A DNA stretch of 64,000 nucleotides, taken from NCBI GenBank assembly GCA_949357655.1, contig CASHTG010000019.1:1736001-1800000 (forward strand), read 5' to 3'. The translations under genes were made by a program, and so were the position numbers. This DNA is from Parascedosporium putredinis. Taxonomy: Eukaryota > Ascomycota > Sordariomycetes > Microascales > Microascaceae. Shown here in pieces: positions 59,588 through 64,000 of this stretch. How positions within the stretch are numbered: position 1 is the stretch's first letter; every line of letters begins with the position of its first letter. Below the pieces are notes generated by a model that was not told the DNA's origin, made no database searches, and saw only the letters and a list, made by a program, of their open reading frames with translations.

Positions 59588-62500
59588 ATTAGGTTATCGC
59601 AGCTCCTGTGATTTGCCCTTTTGAAGAGCAAGCCGAAAAACAGGTAGGCCTCAACTCCGTTCGTCTCGCTGTTCAACAGAAAGAAGCCGGGAGAGAAGGG
59701 GTTAGGTTGACGGTCTTTGCGGTTCGTATTGATAAGTCGCGTAGCCAAAGAGTCTACCCCTTTAACGAGAGGTCGAAAAACACGATTGTCGCTAAGTCGT
59801 TGGCGTGAGTTCGCGAGGGTGGGGAGAGTCGGCGACACAAGACGAGACTGTTTCTCGGGGAATTAATCGTAGTTCGCTCTGGCGTTGTGGTTTCTCCGAA
59901 AGCTCAAATAATGTTTTGGCGGCTCCCAAGTTAGACGGAGATGTATGCGATCGTCAAGTGAGAGTAATAGAGACCGAGTCGCTCCGCCAAATTTTTCTTT
60001 GGGCGCGGGGAGGAATTGGGTTTTGATGTCGCTAATTTTGGGGGTTCTCCGGGGGCGGGCGGCGAGGAGAGAAAAGGGCGGGTAGGAGGAAGAATAGGGG
60101 TGGTTGTCGGCCTTTTTGTCGAAAAATTGATAGCGACACACTCGTGCTATGCAGGTCCGATTTTTTAGCGCTTATGCCGAATTCGAATTGGCGGCGAAAC
60201 CAGACATTCAAAGGAGGGAAAAGAGGGAGGCGTTCGCAACTCGACGTTTGCCTCGCGATCGAGGATTTTGGTGTCTTGTCGTGGATGAAATTCGAATTTG
60301 ACACACCAGCGAACAGATGGCGAAAGAAGAGGAACAACCGAGAGAACAATTACGGCTAATGCAAGAAGAGGAAGAGGACGAGGAACAGAGGCAAGAGACC
60401 AGAGAGAGATGATTTGCGTGGGTTGAGGAAATCCGCGACGGTAGTGGTGAGGCATGAAACGTCACGGTGGTCGACAAGGATCAGGGGAGCCAATGGGAGA
60501 CATGGTCCTGCATGGACAGGGTGGCCCAAATGGGGGAGGGTCGATCCAAGGGCTTCTGAGGGTCGAGGTTACTAGTCTCCAGACCGCCGCTGCAGGGGAC
60601 TTTGGAAGGCAAAGTCCACCCTTCAGGAGGTACTAGAGTCCAGAGATTTTGGGAGGTGGCTAGTACCTCCCATAGCTGTAGTACCCTCAGGTCGGCATCG
60701 GAAGAAGTGGTCGGCCCCCGATCGATACACTTGTACTTTGGGAAAAGGGGTGCACCAAGCATAAAGTCGCAGGTGAAGTACAAAGTGACAAGTAGAGTCC
60801 TGCTCCAAAGCCCGTGCCGACTTGTTCGCCAGGGAAGGGGGTGCACTTGGACGCTGCTGGGTGTGGGGCATGTTCCTCTCTCACCAACTCCTCGATCGAG
60901 GTGCGAGGAGATACCTCTCAAACAAGGGAAGCCACGAGTCAAGTCACTCTATCCTCCTGATACAGTTCCTGCACGGATGGGCGATCATAAATTTGCACCT
61001 TCTCTTCGTCTTCTTGATCATAGATGCTACTTCATGCTGATTATCAGATACCTGTGCCCCATCAACCGAGTGTTAGCAGGTACTCAAGGCTGCTGCCCTA
61101 TGACTGTTTCTTGGTATCCGCTTTAAAGAGAAATGAGCAACACCGAGAGATCGCACAGGCTTCATGGGTGGGTTTTGGGGAGGCGGAGCTTCCTGCGGAA
61201 TCAACACAGATGGCAAGGGAGGCAACTGGTCTCGCTCTCCGCCTGCTCTGACTCGTTGGCTCTCGGGAGCGGCGCAAATAAGGTATCCCCGACGCTGCAG
61301 GCTCGACAGGGCCTCGCTAACCAGCAAGGCCAACATAATCGAGCACAAGCCCGATATTCAGGATACAGGCGACCCTGTGCTCATTTAAAACGAACCTACG
61401 GAGGGGAGGTGTTCGACACTACTTTTCCAGTTGCTTCCTGTCAAGCTCTTGACGAGGGATTTTTCGCCAGTCGTCCCAGTGGCCATCCTCGAACGCCCTC
61501 GCTCGCGTGGAGAAGAATCCCATTTCCCGCCTCTTTGGGCTGACCGATGTCTGGGCAGCGATCATGGCTAGCCAGGGGTGGCCTTCGGCTGGTCCGTGAA
61601 CAGCACCGATCACCAAAAGCAAAAAGGCGACTCACGGGGAAAGCAGGTGACAGGAGGGCGAGAGGAACATTGAACTTCAGCCCACAAGTAGAGCAAAGTC
61701 TTGCACAAAGCAGGCCATAGCTACGATGTCCGGTATGTCGAAAGCACGCATCTTGGTGTCAATAAAAAGATCAAACGGAGCGGACAAATAATAACAGAGC
61801 AAGCCAGGCACGGCAAGCGGGAATTAGCGCTGTGGCCCTGGACACTACCTCTTTCCGTGAGCGGGATGGATTGTGCTCATTTCGAGCTTTGCTTCATTTC
61901 GCTGGCGCCAAGCCGCAATGAAATGAGGAGCAGGGCATGCACTTACGACGACGATTTGACCAGAACGAAACCCCAACCCAGGCTTCCCAGGCTTGCAAAT
62001 TACAAGTACCCTCTTTTCGACAACCGCAATTTATGCAGGTACCAAGCAGGGAGAATACTCTTAATTTGTCTCTGCCCCACATTTGACATCCTCCCCTGAA
62101 GGCTGCTGGCTGCCAGGCGAGGGGGCTTGTGGCTTGTCGGGTACATCCAGTCCTCACACTTTGCACATTGATGGACAGACATCGGCGTCGTTGGCATTGG
62201 GGGCGCCTGCAGGTCTCACAGGCCTTCGGAACAGTGGTTGGAGAGATGGAGAGATAGGCGGATGTTTTCACCCGCCTTCCCACCTGTGGGGTGCATGTCC
62301 CGCTCCCTCCATCAATCCAACCCTCCCTTTTGGCTTGGCTGGCCTCCCGTTCCAATGGCCCTTCTAGGCGGCTCCAAGAGATGTGCAAGGCCATTGAACA
62401 GCTTATGGAAAGGGGTAATCGCGCTCTTTCATTGGCGCTCTGAAAAAGGCACGCGCTCTTCAATAGCCCATGGGCAGCTGACCATCTGAGGCCAAATATT

Positions 62501-64000
62501 AGCGAGCACCACCCGAAAGCGCACAAGCCCATCAGGTCTCTCTCGCAAGCCTCTGGAAGGGGCTTGATGGTGCAATGGAATCCCACGCTCATCAGTGGCC
62601 AGGCAAGGCGCTAAGGGAAACTTGAAGTCGCCATCTCCTCGCTTATTCTAGCCATCACAAAATATTTTCAGCGCCGCCTGACCGCCTTGAGCTCAGCCCG
62701 TACATCACTAGCCAGCACATGATAAGCTGCAACGTCAGACACCCGCAGCAAAGTGATGGTGACGATGATGATATATGCCGTAGAGTGTAAAGTAGGAGGT
62801 AGTAACGCGAGAGGCCGCTCATTCCGGCAGCCGGTCCCTTTAAGAAAGCCGACAGTCTTCATCGCCATCTTGATCCTGCATTTCTTCGCGAAATAATACA
62901 GGTAGCATCACTTCTTGGTCTCGAAAAGGATTTTGGCGCGCCTGTGTGAGGGGCGGGACGAAAGATGCAACCTCAGGGGTATACATACATGGGGGTTGAT
63001 GGCGCAGCACAAAAGGAGAGCCGCCTCCCGCTAGTTCATCGAGAGAGGTTGATGGATGTCTCATCCCCCTCTCAACTTAGACCCAACTGGGGCCATGTCC
63101 GGGTTGGTGAAGTGAGGATTGGCATCCACTCTTGACGGTTTCGGACATTGCTTGTGAGGCTCCCGATCACTTGAGAGAGAGCCTAGTCCAGGCGGAGTAA
63201 GATTGGCTCCTCGAACCCAACCTTGCCGCCCTGGCTTCCAGCGGAAGGACCCACTTTGTGCGAGCTGGCTGCGCGACCCGATCCTGGATCCCATTCTGGA
63301 AAAGATGGAGAACTCGGGAACGGGGTGAAAGCGATTCACTATTTTCCTTGATCCACGCACGACAATAGGGGAGAAAGGGCGGTCGCCCACCCAGGGCCGC
63401 TTGACGAAGCGTGATTGTCTACACATTTCTTTTTCTCATGACGGGCCTCATGGAGCACTTATGCAGTAGTAGTTAAATATACCCTCTTCTACGTGCGAGC
63501 CTGGCACCCTGAGATCCTAACTCCGATCGAGAGGGCGCAAGGGTGCCGTCTGCCATGCCGAATTTGCGTTTGCGTCGACGCAAATAAACTTGGTGGGCTT
63601 GGAGCTACCACCTCTTGGCGCCATACAAGCAAGGTTGTCCACTACCATAATACTGTGTGTATCATTTTCCAGCACACAAAAACCTCATCTCCTACAGCAT
63701 AGACATCCTTCTCCAGATCTAAAGTCTTTCCATCTGTCGATCAGGGGTAACGAGGATAGGAAGACCAAAGACGCGGAAAAGCGTCACATTGCCGATTCGG
63801 CGACAGGCCACTTGGTAGTTGTTTTCTTTCCCCTCCTGGGTGTCTCTTTCCCCCGCGTATGGCCCATTGTTCGTGTCAATTAGATCTCCTTCCACTACCC
63901 AGGCTCTCGTCGACAAGCCGCAGACATGATTGACGAGTCCTTGCTTAGTCCCCACAACGCATGAACAGAAAACTATGCAGAGATATCATCATCAGGGCCA
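59588..64000. other. Gene-poor right end
   Basis: The Spa2 promoter and leader are expected at about 59588-60460. Beyond that I find no recognisable gene in 3.5 kb. The longest frame, 61894-62592 on the minus strand, is Cys/Arg-rich with no motif and is probably chance. A perfect 10-bp inverted repeat at 60626-60670 is listed separately. Confidence 0.5.
60626..60670. repeat. Inverted repeat, 10-bp arms
   Basis: GGAGGTACTA at 60626-60635 is exactly inverted as TAGTACCTCC at 60661-60670, with a 25-base spacer. Related pieces (GAGGTTACTAG near 60565 and GTAGTACCCTC near 60679) lie close by. It could be the core of a degraded mobile element or a structured transcript end. Confidence 0.5.

Noticed and set aside
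61894..62592. 232-codon minus-strand frame at the right end
   Set aside because: Cys/Arg-rich with no motif, no signal peptide, no splicing partner, and a competing frame of similar quality on the other strand.

Overview
The window looks like nuclear DNA of a filamentous ascomycete, most likely a Sordariomycete. The evidence is short GT..AG introns (mostly 70-170 nt), pyrimidine-rich leaders, genes 1-5 kb apart on both strands, and proteins of fungal type: polarisome Spa2, TFIID TAF2, a SAS4-type silencing protein, Cdc1-like phosphoesterase, fungal GH31 alpha-glucosidase, IMP dehydrogenase and a secreted DUF4360 protein. I see no rRNA, tRNA, CRISPR array, integrated virus, secondary-metabolite cluster or autonomous transposon.

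Layout, left to right: non-coding 1-4999; a long low-complexity protein with Cys pairs at its C terminus (+, 5000-8418); SAS4-like (+, 11235-13237); TAF2 (+, 14975-19722); Cdc1-like phosphoesterase (-, 21630-24049); a type I membrane protein of unknown role (+, 27010-28414); GH31 alpha-glucosidase (-, 29263-32568); IMP dehydrogenase (+, 34532-36575); MFS transporter (-, 37687-40328); DUF4360 secreted protein (-, 43944-44844); M28 membrane peptidase (+, 48870-51647); J-like/DUF3395-type protein (-, 52068-54864); Spa2 (-, 56762-59587); then a gene-poor right end. The genes are mostly unrelated housekeeping or cell-surface functions with no shared pathway. This is an ordinary chromosomal segment, not an obvious functional cluster.

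The strongest global pattern is technical. Ten of the twelve genes read as one continuous protein only if the frame changes at about 45 to 48 points. Nearly every change has the same sign, one base missing, and many lie in short homopolymers such as A4, T6, C4-5 or G4-5. Adding one base per break makes the total coding length a multiple of three in every gene. Essential genes such as TAF2 are affected, so I read these as deletion errors in the assembly rather than pseudogenes. IMP dehydrogenase and the MFS transporter are unbroken.

Other points of interest are a 281-bp MITE-like element with 27/28-bp terminal inverted repeats and a 5-bp target duplication (41915-42205), two adjacent stem-loops in the long first intron of IMP dehydrogenase (35136-35188), a two-unit TTAGGG palindrome in an intergenic region (25373-25393), and a J-like domain with CPE in place of HPD. 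I did not find a convincing new multi-gene system.
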